A stretch of 64,000 bases of DNA from NCBI GenBank assembly GCA_963930955.1, contig OZ006967.1, positions 124,001 to 188,000 of the forward strand. Reading direction: 5' to 3'. This DNA comes from Scatomonas sp963930955. Its GTDB lineage: Bacteria > Bacillota > Clostridia > Lachnospirales > Lachnospiraceae. This document shows positions 30,269 to 38,593 of the stretch, piece by piece (position 1 is the stretch's first letter; the number at the start of each line of letters is the position of its first letter). Position numbers and translations under genes: made by a program. The notes beneath the pieces are model-generated. The model did not search any database. It was not told where the DNA came from and was given only the letters and a program-made list of their open reading frames with translations.

Positions 30269-31651
30269 CTATTTTTTTCTCCAGGTGCTGAAATATTTGT
30301 TCTTTAAAATCCCGTTGGCCGCCTTCCCCCAGCCCAGTGGGAATTCATCCACGCAAACCAGTTTCCATCCCTTGCTCACCGGTTTTTCCAGATCCTCCAG
30401 ACAGATGCTCTCTCCTCTCAGATACCTTTCCACCCTCTGGTCTTCTGCCGGAAGTTCCAGACGTTCCTGCCATTCTTCTGCTTTCAGGCTCATGGCAAAG
30501 GGCTGAGAGGGTTCAAATCGGTCCTTCTTGAATTCTCCCAGGTACAGGCCATTGCGCAGAAAACGGATGCCCTTCACGGTTTCCGGCAATTCCGGCACCA
30601 GATAGGCCCGTCCGCCCCGGACTTCCAGCTGTTCCCAATCCGGATGCCAGCCCCCGGCGGATAAAAATGCCTCCAAAATTTTCCGTTCTTCCCGGTCCGG
30701 CTTCTGCCTCTTCTGAGATTTTCTTCCGGTGTTTTCTCCCGGCTCTCCGGATTTGCGGAACAAGGCCAGAAAATGGCCTTCACCCTCCATTTTGTGGGGC
30801 CAGATCCGAATGCATCGGGCCAGATCCCGGCGGCCGTCTCCCCACTCCGGCCTGCCCGGAGAAAAACCTTTATACCCTTCCGGCTCCTCCAGGGAAAATT
30901 CCGGAAACTCTTTTAGAAACCAGGCGGCAGTTCCCTCGTTCTCCTCCGCTGAAAAAGTACAGGTGGAATACAGCAGCTTTCCCCCCGGCCGCAGCATCCG
31001 GGCGGCGCTGGCAAGAATGCCCCGCTGCTGGTCCGCAAAAAATTCTACCCGCTCCGGACTCCAGACCGCCGCCACCTCCGGATCCTTGCGGAACATCCCT
31101 TCTCCGGAGCAGGGGGCGTCCACCAGGATCTTATCAAAATATTCCGGAAAAGCCTCTGCCAGCCTGCGGGGAGTCTCGCTGGTCACAAAACAATTTTCCG
31201 TTCCCATAAGTTCCAGATTCCGAAGCAGGGCCCGGGCCCTGGAATTGCTGATGTCGTTGGCCACCAGGATTCCCCGGCCCCGGAGTCTTGCCGCCAGTTC
31301 CGTGGCCTTTCCTCCCGGAGCGGCACAGAGATCCAGCACTTTCTCCCCGGGTTCCACCGGCAGCCGGCTGGCGGGAGTCATGGCGCTGGGTTCCTGGAGA
31401 TAATAAAGCCCCGCCGCATAGTAGGGATGTCTGGAGGGATATACGCCTTCCTCATAGGAAAACCCGTTGGGGATCCAGGGAACGGGCTTTACAGGAAAAG
31501 GGGACCGCTCCAGAAATCTTTCCGGGGATATTTTCCGCGTATTCACCCGCAGGCCCATCTGACGGCTGTGATGATAACTTTCCAGGAAATCCGCATATTC
31601 CTCTCCCAGCATCCCCTGCATGCGTTCCAAAAATTTTTCCGGCAGATTCAT
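30269..31651 (-). CDS. RsmF-like rRNA cytosine-C5 methyltransferase (NOL1/NOP2/Sun family)
   Basis: The ATG at 31651 (MNLPEKFLERMQGML) follows AGGAGG; the longer frame to 31696 enters a palindromic element. The 460-residue protein has KVLDLCAAPGGKATELA (SAM loop), DAPCSGEGMFRKDPEV with the motif IV cysteine, and LLYSTCTFSAEENEG with the catalytic motif VI cysteine. A C-terminal RsmF-type domain follows. It would methylate 16S rRNA, though the exact base is not predictable. A 51-bp palindromic repeat lies 31 bases upstream of the start. Confidence 0.92.
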   Translation of the reverse strand: MNLPEKFLERMQGMLGEEYADFLESYHHSRQMGLRVNTRKISPERFLERSPFPVKPVPWIPNGFSYEEGVYPSRHPYYAAGLYYLQEPSAMTPASRLPVEPGEKVLDLCAAPGGKATELAARLRGRGILVANDISNSRARALLRNLELMGTENCFVTSETPRRLAEAFPEYFDKILVDAPCSGEGMFRKDPEVAAVWSPERVEFFADQQRGILASAARMLRPGGKLLYSTCTFSAEENEGTAAWFLKEFPEFSLEEPEGYKGFSPGRPEWGDGRRDLARCIRIWPHKMEGEGHFLALFRKSGEPGENTGRKSQKRQKPDREERKILEAFLSAGGWHPDWEQLEVRGGRAYLVPELPETVKGIRFLRNGLYLGEFKKDRFEPSQPFAMSLKAEEWQERLELPAEDQRVERYLRGESICLEDLEKPVSKGWKLVCVDEFPLGWGKAANGILKNKYFSTWRKK

Positions 31652-31681
31652 AGTCTGTTTCCTCCTGTCGCTCTTATGAAT

Positions 31682-31732
31682 AGCGTCCGTGCACAAGTGG
31701 GCAATACGGTTGTCCCCTTGTACACCGACGCT
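31682..31732. repeat. Dispersed palindromic element, copy A
   Basis: AGCGTC (31682-31687) and GACGCT (31727-31732) bound a 51-bp imperfect palindrome with inner arms GCACAAGTGGGCA and TGTCCCCTTGTAC. A related sequence occurs at 46036-46086 with GTGTACAAGGGG and CCCCTTGTGC arms. Neither ends in a T-run. Confidence 0.75.
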
Positions 31733-31762
31733 AGGATTATACCAGAAACATCTGCATTTTAC

Positions 31763-31796
31763 AAAAAGGAGAGCGTTTCAACTGCAAACGCTCTCC
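31763..31796 (-). terminator. Terminator of spoVG
   Basis: On the minus strand GGAGAGCGTTT and AAACGCTCTCC form a perfect 11-bp stem followed by TTTTT. Confidence 0.9.
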
Positions 31797-31828
31797 CGGC
31801 TGTTCCATATGTCCTTTCAAAAATCAGG

Positions 31829-32107
31829 TTACACAGCTGCCTCTTCCTCTTCAGCCATGGCCTGCTCGTACCGTTCCAGAATAATGGCCTGAATCCGGTC
31901 TCTGGTCTGAGAATTAATGGGATGCGCAATATCCCGGTATTCGCCATCTGTGGACTTGCGGCTGGGCATAGCGATAAACATGCCTTTCTCGCCTTCAATC
32001 ACTTTGATATCATGTACCACAAATTCATCATCGATGGTAATAGATACTACGGCTTTCATCTTTCCTTCCTTAGCCACTTTGCGGACTCTGACATCTGTAA
32101 TCTGCAT
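31829..32107 (-). CDS. spoVG: Septation protein SpoVG
   Basis: The 92-residue protein matches SpoVG throughout: MQITDVRVRKVAKEGKMKAVVSITIDDEFVVHDIKVIEG, then KGMFIAMPSRKSTDGEYRDIAHPINSQTRDRIQ. It is a small nucleic-acid-binding regulator that affects asymmetric septation and many other processes in Firmicutes. It follows glgD by 26 bp and ends in a strong terminator. Confidence 0.95.
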   Translation of the reverse strand: MQITDVRVRKVAKEGKMKAVVSITIDDEFVVHDIKVIEGEKGMFIAMPSRKSTDGEYRDIAHPINSQTRDRIQAIILERYEQAMAEEEEAAV

Positions 32108-32133
32108 AAAAACTTCCCCTTTCGCCTCATAAA

Positions 32134-33249
32134 CTAGATCGCGTATCTTTCGTTCTTTTCTACGACAATCTTAATTCCATCCTCCCCGCAGTAATAGGAG
32201 TTTGCCCGGATGGTATCCCTGCTCTCAACGATACAGTTCTCAATATGTGTATTGTCCCCCAGGTACACATCATTCAGGACAATGGAATTCTTTATTACGC
32301 AATTGTTGCCCACATAGACATTTTTAAAGATCACGGAATGATCGATCTGTCCGTTCACGATACAGCCGCTGGAGATCAGGCTGTTCCGCACGGCGCTGCC
32401 CGGATTATATTTTGCCGGCGGCAGATCGTCCACTTTAGAGTAGATGCCGGGATACTGGCCGAAGAAATATTCTCTGACCTCCGGCTTCAGGAAGTCCATA
32501 TTGGTTCTGTAATAGGATTCCACCGTAGAAATATTGCTCCAGTAGGAATCCATCTTATACCCGTAGATCCTCTTAAGATTCTTGTAGCGGATCAGAATAT
32601 CTTTTACAAAATCGTGCCGGTCTTCCTGGGCGCACCGCTCGATGAGCTCGATAAGCTGTCTTCTCCGGATCACATAGATTCCGGTGGAGATCAGATTGGA
32701 GCTGTAAACCATAGGTTTCTCCTCAAACTCTTCGATCCGGAAATCCTCATTCATCTTCAGCACGCCGAAACGGCTGGGATCATCCTCCCGGCACTCCGTG
32801 CAGACCACCGTTATATCTGCTCTCTTGGCGATATGGTACTCCAGCACTTTATTGTAATCCAGTTTGTAGATTCCGTCTCCGGAGGTGATGATCACATACG
32901 GTTCATGGCTGTTTTTCAGCCAGGTCAGATTCTGATAGATCGCGTCCGCCGTGCCCCGGTACCACCAGCTGTTATTGGCAGTCACGGTAGGAGTAAATAC
33001 GTAAAGTCCTCCCTGTTTCCGTCCGAAATCCCACCATTTGGAGGACATCAGATGCTCGTTGAGAGAGCGGGCATTGTACTGGGTCAGCACAGCCACTTTC
33101 TGAATATGGGAGTTTGACATGTTGCTCAGCGTAAAATCTATACTGCGGTAGCTGCCCGCCACAGGCATTGCTGCAATGGCTCTCTTATCGGACAATTCTC
33201 TCATCCGGCTGCTGTTGCCGCCTGCTAAAATGATCCCCAATGCTCTCAT
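32134..33249 (-). CDS. glgD: Glucose-1-phosphate adenylyltransferase subunit GlgD
   Basis: The 371-residue nucleotidyltransferase-like protein has LGIILAGGNSSRMRELSDKRAIAAMPVAGSYRSIDFTLSNM and a left-handed beta-helix C-terminus. The altered N-terminal loop is typical of GlgD, the regulatory partner of GlgC in Firmicutes. Together they make ADP-glucose for glycogen. Its ATG overlaps the glgC stop (ATGA), so the two are translationally coupled. GlgD alone usually has little activity. Confidence 0.93.
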   Translation of the reverse strand: MRALGIILAGGNSSRMRELSDKRAIAAMPVAGSYRSIDFTLSNMSNSHIQKVAVLTQYNARSLNEHLMSSKWWDFGRKQGGLYVFTPTVTANNSWWYRGTADAIYQNLTWLKNSHEPYVIITSGDGIYKLDYNKVLEYHIAKRADITVVCTECREDDPSRFGVLKMNEDFRIEEFEEKPMVYSSNLISTGIYVIRRRQLIELIERCAQEDRHDFVKDILIRYKNLKRIYGYKMDSYWSNISTVESYYRTNMDFLKPEVREYFFGQYPGIYSKVDDLPPAKYNPGSAVRNSLISSGCIVNGQIDHSVIFKNVYVGNNCVIKNSIVLNDVYLGDNTHIENCIVESRDTIRANSYYCGEDGIKIVVEKNERYAI

Positions 33250-34523
33250 GCTTCATCACCGTCCTTCTTAAGAAGTGCTCCGCCTGCCGGCAGCTGTCCC
33301 TCCGGATAGTCCTCCGGGCAGGTTCTGCCGGAAATAGCTGTATTTTTGCCAATGCTCACATTGTCCGGGATCACGGAATTTTCCCCGATGGTAGCCAGTC
33401 CAAAGGCATAGATATTGGGTTTCAGCACATTGGGCGCCTCCTCCCCCACGCCGATGCGGACGTTCTGCCCCACCTGCACGTTCTCCGCGATAATGGCTTT
33501 ATCCACGGAACTGCTGGCTCCGATCCGGCTGTGACGCATGATAATGGAATCTTTTACCACGGCGCCCTTTTCGATCCAGACATCCGCGCCGATTACGGAA
33601 TTATGTACTTCTCCGTAGATTTCCGCGCCCTCGCCGATGATGCAGCGGTCCACCACTGCCTCCTGGGCTACGTACTGAGGACGGACCACGTCCCCTTTGG
33701 TATAGATTTTCCAGAATTCCTCGTACAGATTGAATTCCGGTATGATGTCGATGAGCTCCATATTGGCCTCCCAGTAAGAGCCCAGAGTTCCTACATCCTT
33801 CCAGTATCCGTTAAACTCATAGGCAAAGAGGCGCATGCCGTTGTCCCTGCAGTAGGGCAGGATATGTTTGCCGAAATCACAGCCCGGCTGATCCTTCAGG
33901 GCTACCAGGGATTCCTTCAGGGCTTTCCAGCTGAAAATATAAATACCCATGGAGGCCAGATTGCTCCGGGGATGCTCCGGTTTTTCCTCGAATTCTGTAA
34001 TTCTTCCGTTTCCGTCGGTGATCATAATTCCAAAACGGCTGGCTTCTTCAATGGGCACCGGCATGCAGGCAATGGTCACATCGGCTTTATTTGCCTTATG
34101 ATAATCCAGCATTACCTCATAGTCCATTTTATAAATATGATCCCCTGACAGGATCAGGACGTAATCCGGATTGTAGCTTTCCATATACGCCATATTCTGA
34201 AAGATTGCATTGGCGGTTCCGGTGTACCATTCACTGTTGATGCTCTTTTCGTAAGGCGGAAGAATGGAAACGCCGCCTACATTCCGGTCCAGATCCCAGG
34301 GAATGCCGATGCCGATGTGGGCATTCAGCCGCAGGGGCTGGTACTGGGTCAGAACTCCTACGGTATCGATTCCTGAATTGATACAATTGCTGAGGGGAAA
34401 ATCAATAATCCTGTATTTTCCGCCAAAAGCTACCGCCGGCTTCGCCACTTCCTCGGTCAGCACCCCCAGCCTGCTTCCCTGTCCGCCTGCCAGCAGCATA
34501 GCTATCATTTCTTTTTTAATCAT
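33246..34523 (-). CDS. glgC: Glucose-1-phosphate adenylyltransferase, catalytic subunit
   Basis: The ATG at 34523 (MIKKEMIAMLLAGGQGSRLGVL) follows AGAGGTGA, giving 425 residues. The triphosphate loop GGQGSRLG...KPAVAFGGKYRIIDFPLSN and the sugar-binding region with EFEEKPEHPRSNLASMGIYIF are intact. A hexapeptide-repeat C-terminus follows. The enzyme forms ADP-glucose from ATP and glucose-1-phosphate. It heads the glgC-glgD-spoVG direction of transcription. No glycogen synthase or branching enzyme is adjacent. Confidence 0.94.
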   Translation of the reverse strand: MIKKEMIAMLLAGGQGSRLGVLTEEVAKPAVAFGGKYRIIDFPLSNCINSGIDTVGVLTQYQPLRLNAHIGIGIPWDLDRNVGGVSILPPYEKSINSEWYTGTANAIFQNMAYMESYNPDYVLILSGDHIYKMDYEVMLDYHKANKADVTIACMPVPIEEASRFGIMITDGNGRITEFEEKPEHPRSNLASMGIYIFSWKALKESLVALKDQPGCDFGKHILPYCRDNGMRLFAYEFNGYWKDVGTLGSYWEANMELIDIIPEFNLYEEFWKIYTKGDVVRPQYVAQEAVVDRCIIGEGAEIYGEVHNSVIGADVWIEKGAVVKDSIIMRHSRIGASSSVDKAIIAENVQVGQNVRIGVGEEAPNVLKPNIYAFGLATIGENSVIPDNVSIGKNTAISGRTCPEDYPEGQLPAGGALLKKDGDEA

Positions 34524-34553
34524 GCAATCACCTCTTGTTGTATATGATAGCCT

Positions 34554-34582
34554 ATTATAGCATAGTTTCCAAAAATTGTGAA
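34554..34582 (-). promoter_or_regulatory. Promoter of glgC-glgD
   Basis: TTCACA (34577-34582) and TATAAT (34554-34559) on the minus strand have a 17-bp spacer and lie about 30 bp from the glgC start. Confidence 0.78.
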
Positions 34583-34788
34583 TATTTTTTATATATTCTT
34601 TGCAATAACTCGATTTATTTTGTGACATTTAACCTATTTTTTCTCATTGCTTCAACACAAGCCACGCATTTTCTACATTTTTCAATGCATTTTTACCTAT
34701 ATTTTTTCGCATTATTATGCATTTTTTACAATTTCCGTGTTTTCCCGGAATATCTCCTTCTTTTTTGACGGATCTCTTTTTCCCGGCA
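34583..34788. other. AT-rich divergent intergenic region between glgC and murC
   Basis: About 200 bases of very AT-rich sequence separate the two divergent promoters. I see several ATGCATTTT-like direct repeats (CATTTTCTACATTTTTCAATGCATTTT region) but no gene, riboswitch or terminator. Confidence 0.6.
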
Positions 34789-34817
34789 TTTACATTTATT
34801 TACGAAAAGGTTATAAT
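34789..34817 (+). promoter_or_regulatory. Promoter of murC
   Basis: TTTACA (34789-34794) and TATAAT (34812-34817) are separated by 17 bp, about 58 bp upstream of the murC start. Confidence 0.8.
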
Positions 34818-34874
34818 TTTAGTAATAGCAGCCGGTTCTGCCGGCGGCAAGATTATAACAGTGAGGATCGGATT

Positions 34875-36254
34875 ATGTATACCATCGATTTCAACAAACC
34901 CATTCATATTCATTTTATCGGCATCGGAGGCATCAGCATGAGCGGTCTGGCGGAAGTTCTTCTGGAGGAGGGCTTCAGAATTTCCGGTTCAGACGCCAGG
35001 GAAAGCGACCTAACCCGGCGCCTTGCCGGCCAGGGGGCGGAAATTTTCTATGGCCAGCGGGGAGAAAACATTTCTGACGCAGTGGATCTGGTCGTTTACA
35101 CCGCCGCCATCCACCCGGACAACCCGGAATACGCCGCAGCCGCCGCAAAAGGCATTCCCATGCTGACCCGGGCTGAGCTTCTGGGACAGATGATGAAGAA
35201 TTACCAGCTTCCCATTGCTGTGGCCGGAACCCACGGCAAAACCACTACAACCTCTCTGGCTTCCGAGGTACTGCTGGAAGCAAACCGGGACCCCACCATT
35301 TCCGTAGGAGGCATCCTGCCTTCCATCGGCGGCAATATCCGGGTGGGCCATTCGGAAACCTTCATCACCGAAGCCTGCGAATACACCAATAGTTTCCTGA
35401 GCTTTTTCCCCAGAATCGGCCTGATCCTGAACATCGATGCGGATCATCTGGATTTCTTTAAGGACATTCAGGATATCCGCCGTTCCTTCCGGAAATTCGC
35501 GGAACTGATCCCTGCCGGCGGCACGCTCATCATCAACGGCGACACGCCGGAATACCAGGAAATCACCCGGGGGCTTTCCTGCCGGGTAGTGACCTACTCT
35601 CTGAAGGGTGAGGCAGATTACACCGCCGCCGAGATCTGCTACGATGAAGAAGGCCATCCCGCTTTTACCGCCTTCCGTGGCGGAGAATCCCTGGGGCGTT
35701 TTTCTCTCCGGGTGCCTGGGGAGCATAATGTTTCCAATGCCCTGGCAGTCATTGCCCTGGCAGATCTGCTGGAGATTGACGGAGACGCTGTCCGCCGGGG
35801 CTTTCTTCGGTTCCACGGAGCGGACCGGCGCTTCCAGTATAAAGGAAAGTTCCGCGGAGTCACTGTCATCGACGACTACGCCCACCATCCCACGGAAATC
35901 CGGGCCACCCTTACGGCGGCAGCCAATTACCCCCATAAAACTCTCTGGTGCGTCTTCCAGCCCCACACCTACACCAGGACCAAATCCCTCTTCCCTGAGT
36001 TCGCCCAGTCTCTGGCCATGGCGGACCGGGTGGTGCTGGCGGATATTTACGCGGCCCGTGAAACGGATACTCTGGGAATTTCCTCCGCCGACCTTCAGAA
36101 AGCCATTGCGGAACAGGGAACAGAAAGCTTCTATTTCCCTTCTTTTGAAGAGATCGAAGAATTCCTGAAAAAAAATTGTTCTCCCGGAGATTTGTTGATA
36201 ACTATGGGAGCCGGAGATGTAGTAAATATCGGGGAAGACCTGATTAAAGAATAA
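34875..36254 (+). CDS. murC: UDP-N-acetylmuramate--L-alanine ligase
   Basis: The ATG at 34875 (MYTIDFNKPIHIHFIGIGGISMSGLAEVL) gives the normal 459 residues; the open frame extends upstream into the promoter. The N-terminal GIGGISMSGLA binds the uridine nucleotide. GTHGKTTTT is the ATP loop, EACEYTNSFL and the NIDADHLDFF segment are conserved, and DDYAHHPTEI opens the C-terminal domain. The enzyme adds the first amino acid to UDP-MurNAc. It stands alone with its own promoter and terminator. Confidence 0.96.
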   Translation: MYTIDFNKPIHIHFIGIGGISMSGLAEVLLEEGFRISGSDARESDLTRRLAGQGAEIFYGQRGENISDAVDLVVYTAAIHPDNPEYAAAAAKGIPMLTRAELLGQMMKNYQLPIAVAGTHGKTTTTSLASEVLLEANRDPTISVGGILPSIGGNIRVGHSETFITEACEYTNSFLSFFPRIGLILNIDADHLDFFKDIQDIRRSFRKFAELIPAGGTLIINGDTPEYQEITRGLSCRVVTYSLKGEADYTAAEICYDEEGHPAFTAFRGGESLGRFSLRVPGEHNVSNALAVIALADLLEIDGDAVRRGFLRFHGADRRFQYKGKFRGVTVIDDYAHHPTEIRATLTAAANYPHKTLWCVFQPHTYTRTKSLFPEFAQSLAMADRVVLADIYAARETDTLGISSADLQKAIAEQGTESFYFPSFEEIEEFLKKNCSPGDLLITMGAGDVVNIGEDLIKE

Positions 36255-36255
36255 G

Positions 36256-36285
36256 TTATCCACATTGTCCACGTGCTTATTCACA
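36256..36285 (+). promoter_or_regulatory. DnaA-box pair after murC
   Basis: TTATCCACA at 36256-36264 is a perfect DnaA box and TTATTCACA at 36277-36285 matches TTATNCACA. TTGTCCACG lies between them. They begin within the murC 3' end and overlap its terminator. Confidence 0.6.
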
Positions 36286-36315
36286 TTTTTTTGTGCAAAG
36301 GCACGTGGATTTTTT
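36269..36315 (+). terminator. Terminator of murC
   Basis: CCACGTGC (36269-36276) and GCACGTGG (36301-36308) form a perfect GC-rich stem; the loop itself can pair CACA with TGTG. TTTTTT follows at 36310-36315. Confidence 0.75.
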
Positions 36316-36429
36316 GTGGGCAAATCTGTTGACATAATCCCGGGACATTTTTTGTTAAATCTCGGTTAAATCCCTATAAAACCGACATTTTTTTCTTACA
36401 CCGTTTGACATGGACATTATCTCTCCACT

Positions 36430-36447
36430 TTATCCACATTATCCACA
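36430..36447 (+). promoter_or_regulatory. Two directly adjacent perfect DnaA boxes upstream of dnaD
   Basis: TTATCCACA occurs twice head-to-tail at 36430-36438 and 36439-36447, about 35 bp upstream of the -35 of the dnaD promoter. With the pair at 36256-36285 they make a cluster of at least four boxes around an AT-rich 140-bp stretch. Confidence 0.75.
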
Positions 36448-36481
36448 AAAAAGGTGGAAAAACCGGCAAAAAAAATGCCTA

Positions 36482-36510
36482 TTCTCATTCCCGGAACTCT
36501 GTGCTATACT
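36482..36510 (+). promoter_or_regulatory. Promoter of dnaD-dnaC-prs
   Basis: TTCTCA (36482-36487) and TATACT (36505-36510) are spaced 17 bp, with the start codon about 36 bp downstream. Confidence 0.6.
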
Positions 36511-36545
36511 GAGGTTGCAGCAAAAAACAGCAAAGAGGTGTTTGC

Positions 36546-37586
36546 ATGAGCAGCATTTTTATCCAGAATAGCCGTGCTCTTACAGCCACGACTGTACCGG
36601 ATCTTTTTATAGACCACTATATGCCTCAGGCTAACGGAGAATTCGTCAAGATCTACCTATATCTTCTACGCAGATTTCATCAGCCGGAGGGAGAGCTTTC
36701 CCTCTCCTCTCTGGCCGATGTTTTTTCCTGTACAGAAAAAGATATCATGCGGGCCCTGCGCTACTGGGAAAAATGCGGCCTGCTGCGGCTTTCCCTGGAG
36801 GGGCATACGCTGACGGGGATCGAGTTTCTTCCTATTAAGGAAAGTTCTCCTTCTCCGCGGCCGGAGGAAAAGGCCGCCGGCCAGGAAAACAGCAGCAGAC
36901 CTCCCCGGCTCTCTGCCAGCCGGGTACAGGAGCTGCAGAAGGATAACGCGGACATCCGCCAGCTTCTGTTTCTGGCGGAACAGTATCTGGGCCGGACTTT
37001 AAGTTCCACCGATGTCAACCGGATCCTTTACTTCTACGATGCCCTTCACTTTCCCATGGATCTGATCGAATATCTCATTGAGTACTGCGTCTCCAAGGGC
37101 AGCACCAGTCTCCACTATATTGAAAAAGTGGGACTTCAATGGCACCAGGATGGAATCTCTTCCGTTGCCCAGGCCAAATCCAGAACAAACACCTGGAATA
37201 AAAATTATTTTTCCATTCTCAAAGCCTTCGGCATCCGGGGCCGGAATCCTGTGCCCATGGAGGTTTCGTATATGGACCGCTGGCTGAAGGAGTATGGATT
37301 TACTATGGAACTTATCACAGAAGCCTGCTCCCGCACGGTAACCCAGACCGGACAGCCGAGCTTTCAGTATGCGGAGGGCATCCTCTCTTCCTGGAAAAAA
37401 TCCAAGGTTTCTACTCTGGAAGAAGTAAAACGTCTGGACGCCCGCCACCGAAGCAGCCAGAAGCCTCTGGCACCGGCCAAATCCGGCAGGACTCAGACCG
37501 CCAGCCGCTTCAACAATTTCCATCAGCGGGAATACGATTACGGGCAACTGGAAAAGCAGCTGTTTGAAAAGCAGCTGGCCGATTAA
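36546..37586 (+). CDS. DnaD/DnaB-domain replication protein
   Basis: The 346-residue protein has an N-terminal winged helix (FVKIYLYLLRRFHQPEGELSLSSLADVFSCTEKDIMRALRYWEKCGLLRL). Two DnaB_2/DnaD C-terminal-type segments follow, near residues 140-225 and 235-295 (YLGRTLSSTDVNRILYFYDAL and WLKEYGFTMELITEACSRTV with YAEGILSSWKKSKVSTLEEV). Firmicute DnaD and DnaB remodel DNA and help load the replicative helicase. The next gene encodes the DnaC/DnaI-type loader, 14 bp away, so this is a primosome unit. AGAGG precedes the ATG. Confidence 0.9.
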   Translation: MSSIFIQNSRALTATTVPDLFIDHYMPQANGEFVKIYLYLLRRFHQPEGELSLSSLADVFSCTEKDIMRALRYWEKCGLLRLSLEGHTLTGIEFLPIKESSPSPRPEEKAAGQENSSRPPRLSASRVQELQKDNADIRQLLFLAEQYLGRTLSSTDVNRILYFYDALHFPMDLIEYLIEYCVSKGSTSLHYIEKVGLQWHQDGISSVAQAKSRTNTWNKNYFSILKAFGIRGRNPVPMEVSYMDRWLKEYGFTMELITEACSRTVTQTGQPSFQYAEGILSSWKKSKVSTLEEVKRLDARHRSSQKPLAPAKSGRTQTASRFNNFHQREYDYGQLEKQLFEKQLAD

Positions 37587-37600
37587 GGGAGATAATTTTC

Positions 37601-38590
37601 ATGCCGCTTACCAACTCGCAATACGATACGATCCTCCGCCAGTACCAGGAGAAGCAGATCCGGCACAAACGCCGGCAGGACAGCCGGATCCGGGAAACCC
37701 GCGAAAAATTCCCCCGGCTGGCGGAAATCGACAGTGAGATCGCTTCTCTGAGCCTTCGAAAGGCCCGGATCCTTCTGGCCGGAAGTTCCGAACCGGATTT
37801 TGATCTGAACCAATCCATCCGGGAACTGGGGGAAGAGCGCAGAGCCCTGCTGCTGTCCCAGGGGTATCCGGAGGATTACCTGGAGCTTCATTACGACTGT
37901 CCCTTGTGCAGGGATACAGGCTTTGTCCAGGGCAGAAAATGTGTCTGTTTCCGCAGAGCAGAGACGGCGCTTCTGTACACCCAGTCCAATCTGCAGGACA
38001 TTCTCGCGGAAGAAAATTTCGAACATTTCCGCCTGGATTATTATTCAGAAGAAATCGTGAATCCCGCCAGCGGCCGTTCCTCCCGGGAAACCGCCGCCCT
38101 GGCTCTGAAATGCTCCCGGGAATTTGTGGAAAATTTTTCCAGCAGTTTTGAAAACATCTGTTTCTACGGAGATACCGGCGTGGGCAAAACCTTTCTCTCC
38201 CACTGCATTGCCAGAGACCTGATCGAGGCAGGCTTCGGGGTCATCTATTTTACCGCCTTCGATCTTTTTGATCTGCTGGAAAAGCAGAAGTTCGCCTCCA
38301 GCCAGGAAATCCAGGAAGCCTACTCCCATATTTTCAACTGCGACCTGCTGATCATTGACGATCTGGGCACGGAGCTTACCAACGCGTTTGTAGCTTCCCG
38401 GTTTTTTCTCTGCATCAACGAAAGGATCCTGCAGAAAAAATCCACGATCCTTTCCACCAACCTGTCCCTGGACCAGTTTCAGGATACCTACTCAGAACGG
38501 ACTTTTTCCCGGATTCTGAGCCACTACAAAATGATACGGCTTTTCGGAAACGATATACGTATACAAAAACAGTTAACAGGAGGAAATTAA
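37601..38590 (+). CDS. DnaC/DnaI-type helicase-loader ATPase
   Basis: The 329-residue AAA+ protein has a CPLCRDTGFVQGRKCVCFRR zinc-type cluster near residues 100-120. It also has Walker A GDTGVGKTFLSHCIA near residue 192, Walker B LLIIDDLGTE and sensor STNLSLDQF. This arrangement is typical of DnaI-like loaders of the replicative helicase. It lies between dnaD and prs with short gaps and probably forms an operon with both. AGGGAG precedes the ATG. Confidence 0.9.
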   Translation: MPLTNSQYDTILRQYQEKQIRHKRRQDSRIRETREKFPRLAEIDSEIASLSLRKARILLAGSSEPDFDLNQSIRELGEERRALLLSQGYPEDYLELHYDCPLCRDTGFVQGRKCVCFRRAETALLYTQSNLQDILAEENFEHFRLDYYSEEIVNPASGRSSRETAALALKCSREFVENFSSSFENICFYGDTGVGKTFLSHCIARDLIEAGFGVIYFTAFDLFDLLEKQKFASSQEIQEAYSHIFNCDLLIIDDLGTELTNAFVASRFFLCINERILQKKSTILSTNLSLDQFQDTYSERTFSRILSHYKMIRLFGNDIRIQKQLTGGN

Positions 38591-38593
38591 AAG

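Noticed and set aside
36256..36447. Chromosomal origin (oriC)
   Set aside because: dnaA, dnaN, rpmH and recF are absent; a DnaA-controlled promoter or titration site is the safer reading.
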